Shown here: piece after piece, positions 36,736 to 45,179 of the stretch | Position numbering within the stretch: the stretch's first letter is position 1 | Layout: every line of letters begins with the position of its first letter | Assembly (NCBI GenBank): GCA_017859395.1 | Contig: JAFMNE010000006.1 | Coordinates: 24,369-72,825 of the forward strand | Length of the DNA: 48,457 bases | Origin: Ilumatobacteraceae bacterium | GTDB lineage: Bacteria; Actinomycetota; Acidimicrobiia; Acidimicrobiales; Ilumatobacteraceae | Direction of reading: 5' to 3' | Notes under the pieces: generated by a model | The model's input: only the letters and a program-made list of their open reading frames with translations | Database searches by the model: none | What the model was told of the DNA's origin: nothing | Translations under genes and position numbers: made by a program

Positions 36736-37203
36736 ATGCCGATCTATCTCGTCCGACACGCCAAGGCCGGCGAACGCCGCACATGGGACGGCGACGACAT
36801 CGACCGGCCTCTATCGAGCGCGGGATGGCGCCAGTCGGCAGCGCTCGCGGAGCGCCTGGCCCGCAAAGACCCCAGCGTGTTGCTGTCGAGCCCGTATGTG
36901 CGGTGCGTGCAAACCTTGGAACCACTCGGCCTCGCCATCAATGTGCCGGTCACCATCGAGCAACGCCTCTGCGAAGACGAACCCTTCGAACCGGTGCTCG
37001 ACCTGCTGGGGGAGGTACCTGACCGGGCGGTGTTGTGCTCCCACGGCGACATCATCCCGGCAACGATTCGCGCGCTGGTCCGACGTGGAATGGATGTGGT
37101 CTCCGAACCAGAGTGGCGCAAGGCCTCGGTGTGGGTGGTTAAACGATCGGCGCGCGGACGTTTCTCACGGGCAAAAGCCTGGCCTCCGCCGAGAGCGTCC
37201 TGA
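36736..37203 (+). CDS. Histidine phosphatase (SixA-like)
   Basis: A 155-residue histidine phosphatase superfamily protein. The catalytic LVRHAKAG (Arg7, His8) lies at the N-terminus, with a second Arg in SSPYVRCVQTL and the second His in CSHGDIIPATI. The short length and RHAxAG start match SixA, which dephosphorylates histidine phosphotransfer domains; other small phosphatases of this family act on sugar or nucleotide phosphates, so the substrate is open. A TAGCGT box at about 36693-36698 could give it its own promoter. Confidence 0.85.
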   Translation: MPIYLVRHAKAGERRTWDGDDIDRPLSSAGWRQSAALAERLARKDPSVLLSSPYVRCVQTLEPLGLAINVPVTIEQRLCEDEPFEPVLDLLGEVPDRAVLCSHGDIIPATIRALVRRGMDVVSEPEWRKASVWVVKRSARGRFSRAKAWPPPRAS

Positions 37204-37233
37204 GCGCAGCCAGCACGCCCAGCACGCGTTGTG

Positions 37234-37968
37234 TCACTCCTGAGCAGCAGCGATGTCGGTGGCGAGAGCTTGCACCAGATCGCGAACCTCCGCTGGCGGA
37301 TTAGACGCCAGACAGCCATCGACGAGAGGTGCTGCACCATTGGCATCGCCCGCAAAACGAAACTGCACGATGCCAAGAAAGCAGTACGGGTCGGCATAGG
37401 TCGGGTCGGTCTCGATCGCCGAGATCAACAAGTCGACGGCGGTATCGATTTGGCGCGAAGCTGCGGTCGCATCAGACATCCGCACTGCAGCGAGAGCCAA
37501 GGTCCAGCCCCGATAAGTCAACGCCTCCACATTGTCGGGATCAAGCTCAAGGACCAACCCGTAGAGCGCCGCAGCCTCCTCGGGTGAGGCCAGCGATACC
37601 GCCCGTGCCTGGGCCAGCAACCGCGTGGATTCATCGCGTGGATCGAATCCGGTCATCTCTTGACCGGGTAACCGCTGGCCCGATGACGCGGACACGATCC
37701 AGCCCAGCCCGACCGCCACGGCCAGCACCGCTGTGATGGCTACAACCTTGCGGCGCAGTCCACCGGGCTGCCGAACGCGGCGCTGTGCCGGCGCATCCGC
37801 CTCGAGCACACGGATGATCTGCGCCGCACGGGCGGTGTACCCGTCGACGAGCACCCGATGATCCTCTGAGGTGAGATCTCCCGCAGCGAGTTCACGATCG
37901 AGATCGTCTATCGACGCCAGCAAGAACTCGAGTTCGTCACCGAGGGCGTCGCGATCGGGTTCAGGCAT
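37234..37968 (-). CDS. ccmI: Cytochrome c maturation CcmI-like TPR protein
   Basis: A 244-residue membrane protein. A cytoplasmic helical N-terminus (ELEFLLASIDDLDRELAAGDLT, the pattern of CcmI/CycH) is followed by a transmembrane helix at about 75-93 and periplasm-side TPR-like repeats (about 120-235, LELDPDNVEALTYRGWTLAL). CcmI presents apocytochrome c to the CcmF/CcmH ligation complex. The start at 37968 overlaps ccmH by 8 nt and is preferred because GGAG lies 9 nt upstream; longer starts lie within ccmH. It is the last gene of the ccm operon. Confidence 0.8.
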   Translation of the reverse strand: MPEPDRDALGDELEFLLASIDDLDRELAAGDLTSEDHRVLVDGYTARAAQIIRVLEADAPAQRRVRQPGGLRRKVVAITAVLAVAVGLGWIVSASSGQRLPGQEMTGFDPRDESTRLLAQARAVSLASPEEAAALYGLVLELDPDNVEALTYRGWTLALAAVRMSDATAASRQIDTAVDLLISAIETDPTYADPYCFLGIVQFRFAGDANGAAPLVDGCLASNPPAEVRDLVQALATDIAAAQE

Positions 37969-38476
37969 CGGAATCATCTCCGGACGACGCATCGGTGCGC
38001 TCTCGACGACGAGCCACCAGCCGACGATCATCGTCGGATACCGGGCCATCGAGCAGCGCAGCATCACGCCACCGGCGGAACGCCACCGCCAGACCGAACA
38101 CGGCAATCACCCCGGCAGCCACCGGCAACGCCCACGCGAGAGCGTCAAGTCCATCGGTACGAGGTACCAGCAGCACTTGCGCGCCATAGGCGTCGGCAAC
38201 CGCAGCGATGATGCCGTCATCGTCGAGACGACCCTCTTCAACTGCAGTCACCACGGCAGCTCTGATGCCTTCAGACGCTGGGTTACGTGACTCGAAGACG
38301 CTCTCGCCATCACATACCGGGCAGGCGATCCGCCGCGAGATCGCATCGATGCGATCGCCTTCGTCGAGCGGTCCACGATCAGCGCTGGCTGCCACCGCGA
38401 ACACGACGACGAGCGCCGCTGTAATCAGCGCCCAACCTGGCCATGACTTCAACCGTCGGTTCAATGCGCGACTCAT
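37961..38476 (-). CDS. ccmH: Cytochrome c maturation protein CcmH
   Basis: A 171-residue membrane-anchored thiol reductase. After a signal or anchor segment (about 14-31) the CPVC motif lies at 52-55 in RRIACPVCDGESVFESRNP, equivalent to the LRCxxC motif of the CcmH/CycL family, and a transmembrane helix at about 112-132 follows. The Cys pair reduces apocytochrome heme-binding cysteines. It overlaps ccmG by 4 nt (ATGA) and ccmI by 8 nt. Confidence 0.9.
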   Translation of the reverse strand: MSRALNRRLKSWPGWALITAALVVVFAVAASADRGPLDEGDRIDAISRRIACPVCDGESVFESRNPASEGIRAAVVTAVEEGRLDDDGIIAAVADAYGAQVLLVPRTDGLDALAWALPVAAGVIAVFGLAVAFRRWRDAALLDGPVSDDDRRLVARRRERTDASSGDDSDA

Positions 38477-39054
38477 GAGGGTTCACGCAAGCGCTGGATA
38501 CTGGTTGCCAGAAATTCGGCCGTCACCTCTGAGATGATCCGACCGCGCACAATGCCATTCGGATCGATAATCCATGTCTCGGGCACTTGAGCCACCCCGA
38601 ACCCATTCTGAAACTCGTATTCCTCGTCGTACACCACCGGCCAATCGCCACCATTCTCGGCAAAGAACGCCTCCACCGCCTCCGGTTCGTCATGCTGCAC
38701 GATCGTGTAGAACTCGGCGCCGTCAACACCGAGATCACGCTGCAGATCGACAAATGCGATCAGTTCAGGGTGTTCACGCTGGCACGGAATGCAGTTCGAC
38801 GTGAAGAAGTTGAGCACGACCCACGAGCCCTTCCGGCGCGACAATTCGAACACCCGCCCATCGCCATAGGTTCCGGTGGCTGCAGGCGCGGGTCGATCGA
38901 GCAATGTCGTGGCCGCGGATGACCCGGTCTCGGGTTCTGCACGCACCAACACCCACATGAACGCCGCCATCACCACCGCGACTACACCGACGATGAGAGG
39001 CGCGATGCGTCGACGTGCGGGTGCGGCGTCGGAGTCGAGATCCACCTCAGACAC
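38473..39054 (-). CDS. ccmG: Thiol:disulfide interchange protein CcmG/DsbE
   Basis: A 193-residue thioredoxin-fold protein anchored by a helix at about 18-37. The redox motif is Cys88-Ile-Pro-Cys91 in LNFFTSNCIPCQREHPEL, and VAQVPETWIIDPNGIV carries the cis-Pro. CcmG passes electrons to CcmH and to apocytochrome c outside the membrane. It starts with GTG overlapping the end of ccmF by 8 nt. Confidence 0.92.
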   Translation of the reverse strand: MSEVDLDSDAAPARRRIAPLIVGVVAVVMAAFMWVLVRAEPETGSSAATTLLDRPAPAATGTYGDGRVFELSRRKGSWVVLNFFTSNCIPCQREHPELIAFVDLQRDLGVDGAEFYTIVQHDEPEAVEAFFAENGGDWPVVYDEEYEFQNGFGVAQVPETWIIDPNGIVRGRIISEVTAEFLATSIQRLREPS

Positions 39055-41011
39055 GAATCGTCTCTCCCACCGGGGCCGAGGTCGGGTCCGTCGGGCGACG
39101 CTGACGCGTGGGCGGCACCGCCGCCAACACCGTGCCCACCGCCATCAGAGCTCCACCGATCCATAGCCACAAGATGAGCGGCTTGACGAACACGCGGATG
39201 GCCACTTCGTCCGCACCGACGTCAGGTGGGTTGGTGCCGTCGATGGTCAGGTAGAGATCTTTGCCGAACGTTGTGTGCACACTTGGCGTGCCAACGGTCA
39301 TCCCCTGCGCGAGGTAGGTCGTGACCGCGGGGGCGTAGACCTGTTCGCCGTCGATCAACACGTCGGCACGCGTGGCGTCCACACGCTCATCGATCTCGTT
39401 GACGACGTCGATTAATCGGAAGGTATGCCCTGCCCATTCCACATCGGTGTCGCGATCGATCACCAACGTGGCCGAGTGGGTGTAGGCATTCGACGCAGCG
39501 AGCGCCACCGCGATCAGGATCACGCCGAGATGCACAAACATGCCTCCGTTAGCACGACCAACCAATCCACGCCAGCCCTGCCGGCGGGTGGCGAGCACGA
39601 TCTGGCGACCGGCAGCTCCGCCGGCGAAGCCACCCAGCACAAATGCGGCAAGCGGGGCCCACCCGCGCGCGCCCACCAGCAGCGACACGACGCCGGCGCC
39701 CACACCACACCACGCCGGCCAGAACAGTCGGTCCGCAAGAACCTCGCCCGCGGCTTTGCGCCACGGCAGAACCGGGGCCACCGCCATCAAGAACAGCAGC
39801 GTCAGCCCGATCGGCATCGACAGCCGATCGAAATAGGGCGCGCCAACCACGGTCTGACGGTCCTGTACGGCCTCGATCAGCAAGGGGAAGACCGTGCCGA
39901 GCAGCACGACGAACGCGAACAGTGTGAACACCACATTGTTCGCAAGGAAGGCACCCTCGCGAGATACCGGCGAATCGATCGCACCTGGAGCGCGCAGCAG
40001 GTCGCCGCGCCATGCGATCAGCGCCAACGACACCACGACCACCACCGCGAAGAACCCCAGCAGGTATCCCCCGACGCTGCCCGCCGAAAACGCGTGCACG
40101 CTCGAGATCACGCCAGATCGGGTCAAGAAGGTGCCCAGGATTGTGAGCGAGAACGTCGCCACGAGCAGGCTCAGGTTCCACACGCGCAGCATGCCCCGTC
40201 GCTGCTGCACCAAGACGGAGTGAATGTATGCCGTGCCGGTCAGCCACGGCAGCAAACTGGCGTTCTCGACCGGGTCCCATCCCCAGACACCGCCCCACGA
40301 CAGCACCTCATATGCCCACCATCCCCCGAGAAGGATGCCGATCGTGAGGAAGCCCCACGAGAACAGGGCCCAACGCCGGGTCTCGAGAAGCCATCCCTCG
40401 CCGACACGACCGGTGATCAATGCGGCGATCGCAAAGGCGAAGGGCACGGTGAAACCCACGTAGCCGAGATACAGGATCGGCGGGTGGAACAGGGTGAGAA
40501 TGTGGTTCTGCAGCAGTGGGTTCGGGCCCGGCCCGTCGAAACCGACCGGCACTGTTGCTCCCGAGGCAAAGGGCGACGCCGGGCCGAATCCGAGTAGCGC
40601 AAAGAACGTGACCACGGTGTACAGCACCACCATGGCCCAGCCGACCAACGGGTCAGCGCTGCGGCGCCTGAAGCGCGCCGACACCGCTGCGGTGAACCCC
40701 GCGAGCACCAGTAGCCACAGCAGGATCGACCCCTCGAGCGCAGACCACATCGCAGCAATGTTGTAGAGCAGAGGTGTGGCCGACGACCCCACCTCTTGGA
40801 TGTACGCAATGGAGTAGTCACGCCGGAACAGCGCAATCTGCATCATCACCGTCGCAAGAACTGCTCCGCCGAGGATCACCCATGCGTACACGTTGCCGCG
40901 TCGAAGGGTGCGCTGATCACCTCCGACGATCGCCACCCCGGTGGCCAATGCGCCAACCGCACCACCGACGAGCATCACCAGCAGCCCGGCACTGCCGAGC
41001 GCTGCGGTCAC
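39047..41011 (-). CDS. ccmF: Heme lyase subunit CcmF
   Basis: A 654-residue polytopic membrane protein of the CcmF/CycK/CcsA family, with about 14-15 helices. The tryptophan-rich heme-handling WWD motif is in SWGGVWGWDPVENASLLPWL, and HPPILYLGYVGFTVPFAFA plus the later conserved segments are typical. A large outer loop lies near the C-terminus (about 520-615). CcmF attaches heme to apocytochrome c. The start is placed at GTG 41011, overlapping the ccmE stop as GTGA; GTG 41026 is possible. Confidence 0.95.
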   Translation of the reverse strand: MTAALGSAGLLVMLVGGAVGALATGVAIVGGDQRTLRRGNVYAWVILGGAVLATVMMQIALFRRDYSIAYIQEVGSSATPLLYNIAAMWSALEGSILLWLLVLAGFTAAVSARFRRRSADPLVGWAMVVLYTVVTFFALLGFGPASPFASGATVPVGFDGPGPNPLLQNHILTLFHPPILYLGYVGFTVPFAFAIAALITGRVGEGWLLETRRWALFSWGFLTIGILLGGWWAYEVLSWGGVWGWDPVENASLLPWLTGTAYIHSVLVQQRRGMLRVWNLSLLVATFSLTILGTFLTRSGVISSVHAFSAGSVGGYLLGFFAVVVVVSLALIAWRGDLLRAPGAIDSPVSREGAFLANNVVFTLFAFVVLLGTVFPLLIEAVQDRQTVVGAPYFDRLSMPIGLTLLFLMAVAPVLPWRKAAGEVLADRLFWPAWCGVGAGVVSLLVGARGWAPLAAFVLGGFAGGAAGRQIVLATRRQGWRGLVGRANGGMFVHLGVILIAVALAASNAYTHSATLVIDRDTDVEWAGHTFRLIDVVNEIDERVDATRADVLIDGEQVYAPAVTTYLAQGMTVGTPSVHTTFGKDLYLTIDGTNPPDVGADEVAIRVFVKPLILWLWIGGALMAVGTVLAAVPPTRQRRPTDPTSAPVGETIRV

Positions 41012-41496
41012 GCCGACGGCGAGCACGCCGACTCCTCGGCGGCGGTGAGACGTTCATCGTTCACGCTCACGTACTCGTCAGAGTGTTTGACCTCCACCCG
41101 ATCGCCGAGGAACAGCTCCGTATCGGAGTCAAACACGCCATGCACAACCACCGGGATGCACTCGTTGAAGATCCCTCCCGGCTCACCCGCGTACCGCACG
41201 GCAACCGACACGCCATCAAACTCGATGTCGAACTCGGTTCGTGTGGTCGATGCGACCACCGATCCTTCCGCCACGGTGCCTTGGAGGCGCAGTCGACGAT
41301 CCGCATCACACCCATCGCGCACGCCCACCTCGTCGACATTGCAGTAGTAGTCGACTGCGGTACGCAGGTTGGTGAGCACCCACCCGCCAAAACCAACAAC
41401 GGCAACAAGGACCAGAATCGGCCCAATCCGCCGGCGACGACGCGACGGCGTCGGATCAGCCGGACGTGGTGTGAGATCGGGCATGTCGGTCGTCAC
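41008..41496 (-). CDS. ccmE: Periplasmic heme chaperone CcmE
   Basis: A 162-residue membrane-anchored OB-fold protein. The anchor is at about 24-42 and the domain shows RLQGTVAEGSV and a heme-binding C-terminal segment VKHSDEYVSV with His138 and Tyr142, the same spacing as the KHDEKY motif of E. coli CcmE where the His binds heme covalently. It receives heme from CcmABCD and hands it to CcmF. Two Cys residues (52, 63) near the anchor are not usual. GTG 41496 overlaps the stop of the CcmD-like gene as GTGA; the frame upstream of this lies in other genes. Confidence 0.87.
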   Translation of the reverse strand: MTTDMPDLTPRPADPTPSRRRRRIGPILVLVAVVGFGGWVLTNLRTAVDYYCNVDEVGVRDGCDADRRLRLQGTVAEGSVVASTTRTEFDIEFDGVSVAVRYAGEPGGIFNECIPVVVHGVFDSDTELFLGDRVEVKHSDEYVSVNDERLTAAEESACSPSA

Positions 41497-41627
41497 AACC
41501 AGTACTTCTCCTCGTCGGGGACCCGGTGCGACAGCGAACGGGCGCGGCGCAACATACGCGCGGCAACCACCGCGATCGCCCCGAAGGTCAACAGATACGA
41601 CCCGATGATGAACTCGATGCTCTCCAT
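41493..41627 (-). CDS. ccmD: CcmD-like small membrane protein (44 codons)
   Basis: The frame MESIEFIIGSYLLTFGAIAV and onward encodes 44 residues: a short N-terminus, one transmembrane helix (about 5-24), then a basic stretch (RMLRRARSLSHR) and an acidic, aromatic end. This is the CcmD layout: a small one-helix protein helping release of heme-loaded CcmE from the CcmABC complex. Its ATG shares one base with the ccmC stop (TGATG) and its stop overlaps the ccmE start (GTGA), so it is held in place on both sides. Sequence identity in CcmD is weak, so the name rests on size, topology and position. Confidence 0.8.
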   Translation of the reverse strand: MESIEFIIGSYLLTFGAIAVVAARMLRRARSLSHRVPDEEKYWL

Positions 41628-42382
41628 CAGTTCTGACCACCCGCTGGTACTTCAGCAGCACGCTCAGCAAGCGCCTCGTCCAAAGAGCGCTCCTCGACCA
41701 GGGCTGCGAGCGCCATCACCCGGGCACGATGGAGCACAAACCACACGAACCACAGCGTGAACGCGATGACCCCGACAAACAGAGTGAACAACATCAAGCC
41801 GTCGATGTCGACATCAAGGTCGGTGTCGAGCACCGTTGCCTCTTGATGCAAACTCCGCCAGAGACGGACACTCCAGTGCACCAGCGGGATCTCCGCCACG
41901 GCGACCACGCCTACTACCGCAGACCGGCGGGCGCGCTGTTCAGGCGACCCATCGAGCCCGCGCACCGCCAGGTACCCGATGTAGGTGATGAACAACAGCG
42001 CGGTCGTGGTGAGCCGTGCATCCCACTGCCAATAGACACCCCACGTGATCCGCCCCCACAACATGCCACTCACCAAAGTGACAGCCATGAATACGACGCC
42101 GATTTCTGCCGATGCCCCGGCGACCCGGTCCACTCCGGGCACCCGGCCACGTGCCACCAGCACCCACACCGAGCAGATGGCCGTGACGATGAACGCGAGG
42201 TACGCGAGCCACACCGACGGCACGTGGACGTACATGATGCGCACGGCGTCACCTTGGGCAACATCGGCTGGCGACAGCACCAGGCCGAACAGGGTCAGCC
42301 ACGCCGACATCACGATGGCGGCGATGCCGATCACCCGTGTGGCGCGGGTGCCGGTGCTGCGAGGGGTGGTGGGGGTCGTCAT
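41627..42382 (-). CDS. ccmC: Heme exporter subunit CcmC
   Basis: A 251-residue protein with six transmembrane helices. The tryptophan-rich motif ITWGVYWQWDARLTT and flanking histidines (MYVHVPSVW and PLVHWSVRLWRSLH) are those of CcmC, which binds heme at the outer face and loads CcmE. The start ATG 42382 is 14 nt after the ccmB stop; GTG 42391 is an alternative, and the long upstream frame lies inside ccmB. Confidence 0.94.
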   Translation of the reverse strand: MTTPTTPRSTGTRATRVIGIAAIVMSAWLTLFGLVLSPADVAQGDAVRIMYVHVPSVWLAYLAFIVTAICSVWVLVARGRVPGVDRVAGASAEIGVVFMAVTLVSGMLWGRITWGVYWQWDARLTTTALLFITYIGYLAVRGLDGSPEQRARRSAVVGVVAVAEIPLVHWSVRLWRSLHQEATVLDTDLDVDIDGLMLFTLFVGVIAFTLWFVWFVLHRARVMALAALVEERSLDEALAERAAEVPAGGQN

Positions 42383-42396
42383 GTCGTGCACATCGC

Positions 42397-43092
42397 TCAG
42401 TCCCTGATCGCCGACCCGAACGTCAGCGCACCAACGACAGCCGACGCGACGGCAACCACAGCCAGCAGACCCACCCAGGGCCAGCCGTCTGCAACCGCCG
42501 TCCCACCGGTGCCGAGAGCCGCTTCCACGGCTCGGGTGGCCCCGATCAGGACCGGCGACACCACCGGAACGACGAGCAGTGGGAGCAATGTTTCCCGACC
42601 CGACACACCGGCGGCGAGGCCTGCATAGATGGTACCTGTGGCAGCGAGCGCGCACGTTGCGCAGATCGCAGATGTGACGAGGAGCACGACACCGCCTGCG
42701 GGTGGGTCAAGGTCATACAAAATCAATGCGGCCAGCACCATGACCGCGGCAAGAGCAAGCAATTGCACCGCGAGAGCAGCGGCCTTCCCCAAGAAAATTC
42801 CCACCGGGTCGACACCGGCCACCCGCAGCGCCTCAAGAGCGCCATCGGCTGACTCGATTGCAAAGGCACGTTGGGCGCACAGCAGGAGCGAGAACATCAC
42901 GGTGAGCCACACCAATCCGGGAGCGAGACGGCCCAGCGCTCCGGTGTCGTCAACGGCGAAGGCGAACAGCACCATGGTGACCGCAGCGAACGGAATGACC
43001 TGGTTCATCACCACGCGGGCACGCCACTCGATACGCAGATCGCGCGCGGCGATCATGCGAGCGGTGGCGACAACGCCCGGAGGGGTACTCAT
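42397..43092 (-). CDS. ccmB: Heme exporter subunit CcmB
   Basis: A 231-residue membrane permease with six hydrophobic helices. RDLRIEWRARVVMNQVIPFA, GLVWLTVMFSLLLCAQRAFAIE and LPLLVVPVVSPVLIGA follow the CcmB pattern. With CcmA it forms the ABC complex that drives release of holo-CcmE. Its ATG overlaps the ccmA stop as ATGA. Confidence 0.93.
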   Translation of the reverse strand: MSTPPGVVATARMIAARDLRIEWRARVVMNQVIPFAAVTMVLFAFAVDDTGALGRLAPGLVWLTVMFSLLLCAQRAFAIESADGALEALRVAGVDPVGIFLGKAAALAVQLLALAAVMVLAALILYDLDPPAGGVVLLVTSAICATCALAATGTIYAGLAAGVSGRETLLPLLVVPVVSPVLIGATRAVEAALGTGGTAVADGWPWVGLLAVVAVASAVVGALTFGSAIRD

Positions 43093-43784
43093 CGCCGCAC
43101 CTCGCGCGATACGCGGCCCGCGACAAGGTCCACACCGTGGTCGACCATGGCGTCGACCCGATCCAGGTCATGGCTCGACAACATGACCGTGGCCCCCGCA
43201 TCGGCTCCGGCCCGCAACAGGCGATCGAGTTGGTCGCGGGCATCGACATCAAGGCCGGTATGCGGCTCGTCAAGCAGCCAGAGTTCACACCGCCGTGCGA
43301 CAAGGCCAGCGAGCGCCACACGGCGACGCTGACCAGCCGATAGGTGCCGCACCCGTACATCACGCAGCCGATCGCTGATTTCCATGGCCGCCATCGCCGC
43401 GTCGACATCACCACGGCCCGCTCCCACCGTGGACGCCCAGAAGGTGACATTTTCCAGAGCGGTCAAATCGTCGTAGAGGCCATTCGAATGACCGAGATAG
43501 CCAACACGCCACCGCAATGGTGCGGGGTCATCAGCGACATCGACATTCAACACGCGCGCCGTACCGCGATCGGGTCGCAGCAGCCCGGCGCAGAGGCGCA
43601 GCACGGTTGTTTTGCCCGCCCCATTGGGCCCACGCAGCCCCACCAACGTGCCGCGGCGTACTCGTAGATCCACCCCGGCAAGTGCCGGAAAGGCGCCCAT
43701 GACCACGACCGCAGCCTCGAGGACGACGGCCGCATCGGTCGATCCGTGGTCACGGTCGGGTGTCGTCGGACGATCAGCGGACAT
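43089..43784 (-). CDS. ccmA: Heme exporter ATP-binding subunit CcmA
   Basis: A 231-residue ABC ATPase with Walker A GPNGAGKTT, the Q-loop region YLGHSNGLYDDLT, signature LSAGQ, Walker B LWLLDEPHTGLD and a switch His (SSHDLDR). YLGHxxGLxxxLTALEN is typical of CcmA. It heads the ccm operon. The start at 43784 is supported by TAGCGT 10 nt upstream; GTG 43796 would overlap that box. Confidence 0.94.
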   Translation of the reverse strand: MSADRPTTPDRDHGSTDAAVVLEAAVVVMGAFPALAGVDLRVRRGTLVGLRGPNGAGKTTVLRLCAGLLRPDRGTARVLNVDVADDPAPLRWRVGYLGHSNGLYDDLTALENVTFWASTVGAGRGDVDAAMAAMEISDRLRDVRVRHLSAGQRRRVALAGLVARRCELWLLDEPHTGLDVDARDQLDRLLRAGADAGATVMLSSHDLDRVDAMVDHGVDLVAGRVSREVRR

Positions 43785-43794
43785 GAACGGCGTC

Positions 43795-43800
43795 ACGCTA
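43795..43800 (-). promoter_or_regulatory. -10 box of the ccm operon
   Basis: TAGCGT on the minus strand, 10 nt before ATG 43784, giving a very short or absent leader. The divergent sortase gene has the same TAGCGTGACG sequence on the plus strand at 43811. Confidence 0.4.
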
Positions 43801-43810
43801 ACGGCGTCGG

Positions 43811-43816
43811 TAGCGT
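43811..43816 (+). promoter_or_regulatory. -10 box of the sortase gene (leaderless)
   Basis: TAGCGT ends 6 nt before the GTG start at 43823. Confidence 0.4.
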
Positions 43817-43822
43817 GACGTC

Positions 43823-45172
43823 GTGCCACCCGTCGACAATGAACACCCCGTCGATGGTCCCGAGAACCACCAGCGATCACGGTTGCGCGAACAGTTGTCG
43901 TACATGCATCGCACCGGGCCGACCCGGCGATGGGCCCGCTGGTGGCGCCACCGCATCAATACCGCGCGACAGCATCGCCGTGCCCGATGGGACCGGCCGC
44001 CCGAACCCCACGACTGGCGATGGGGTATCGGCCTACTCGGGCGTGGGCTCGTTGTGGCCGGCCTCGCCATGCTCGGTTTCGTTGCCTACCAACTGTGGGG
44101 CACCGGGCTGCAGACAGCGGCCGCCCAACGTGATCTCGATGCGCGCTTCAGCGCACTCATCGCCGAGACGCCTGCAATGTCAATTGCCGACACTCCCACC
44201 ACCACCACTGCTGTTTCGCCCACGACGACCGTCGCCAGTCCGGCGTCCACAACCACCGTTGTCGAGAACTCCACCACCACGACCACCACCGTTGCCCCAG
44301 CCATATGGCCCGCCGACGCGGGTATCGCAATCGGCGACCCCATCGCACGGATCGAGATGCCCGCGATCGGCACCGACCACATCGTGGTCGCTGGCGTCGG
44401 TGTCGACGAGTTGCAACAGGGCCCAGGGCATTTTCCTGATACGCCACTGCCTGGCCAGCTCGGCAATGCGGCAATTGCCGGGCATCGCACCACATACGGT
44501 CAGCCATTCCACGACGTCGATCGCCTCGCCGAAGGTGACGACATCGTGATCACGACGCCGGCCGGGCGTTTTGTATACCGCGTGACCGGCACCGGCATCG
44601 TCGAACCCACCGACTACTACGTGGTGGCAACAGATGATCCCACCACCGCCGTGCTCACGCTGACCTCGTGTCACCCCAAATGGTCAGCCGCTCAGCGCAT
44701 CATCGTGAGCGCAACCCTCGACCCGACCCGCTCCGACACCCCGTCATCGCCGACCGGATATGCGGCCGCGCCAGAGGCAACACCAGCGATACTCACGGCT
44801 GCAGACATCACCACAACGGTTGCCACCACCGATGCCGCCAGCGAAACCACCGCGGTGTCCGGCGCGGCGGTGTCAACGCCAACCACCATCACCCCAACCA
44901 CCGTCACCCCAGCCACTACGGCCGTCACCGTGCCTGAACAACCACTCGCCAGCGACGCCGCATTCTCACGAGGTTGGTTTCACGACCCCGACGCCATCGG
45001 TTCGGTGGCGATCTGGGCGGCTGTGCTGATCGCGATCGCTGTCGTCGCCTCGCGCCTGAACCGACGGTTTCGCACCCTCGCCGCAGGCACCCTGCCAGCG
45101 CTGATCCCCTTCGCCTTCGCGCTGTACCGGTTCTACGCCGAGGTCAACCGGCTGCTGCCACCAAACCTGTGA
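43823..45172 (+). CDS. Sortase with Thr-rich linkers and C-terminal membrane segments
   Basis: 449 residues. A basic cytoplasmic N-terminus, a helix at about 68-92, a Thr-rich stalk (about 122-160), then a sortase domain at about 163-300 with His221 (AGHRTTYG), Cys283 (TLTSCHP) and Arg292. TLTSCHP and AAQRIIV resemble class E sortases of high-GC actinobacteria, which fix proteins to peptidoglycan. After the catalytic domain a second Thr-rich stretch (about 310-380) leads to two more hydrophobic segments (about 394-412 and 420-438), so both ends appear membrane-anchored, which is unusual. No LPxTG-type substrate gene is nearby. Confidence 0.88.
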   Translation: MPPVDNEHPVDGPENHQRSRLREQLSYMHRTGPTRRWARWWRHRINTARQHRRARWDRPPEPHDWRWGIGLLGRGLVVAGLAMLGFVAYQLWGTGLQTAAAQRDLDARFSALIAETPAMSIADTPTTTTAVSPTTTVASPASTTTVVENSTTTTTTVAPAIWPADAGIAIGDPIARIEMPAIGTDHIVVAGVGVDELQQGPGHFPDTPLPGQLGNAAIAGHRTTYGQPFHDVDRLAEGDDIVITTPAGRFVYRVTGTGIVEPTDYYVVATDDPTTAVLTLTSCHPKWSAAQRIIVSATLDPTRSDTPSSPTGYAAAPEATPAILTAADITTTVATTDAASETTAVSGAAVSTPTTITPTTVTPATTAVTVPEQPLASDAAFSRGWFHDPDAIGSVAIWAAVLIAIAVVASRLNRRFRTLAAGTLPALIPFAFALYRFYAEVNRLLPPNL

Positions 45173-45179
45173 CCCGTCC

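Noticed and set aside
39425-40597. 390-codon plus-strand frame
   Set aside because: Antisense to ccmF; His/Arg/Gln-rich composition is that of a shadow of a membrane-protein gene.
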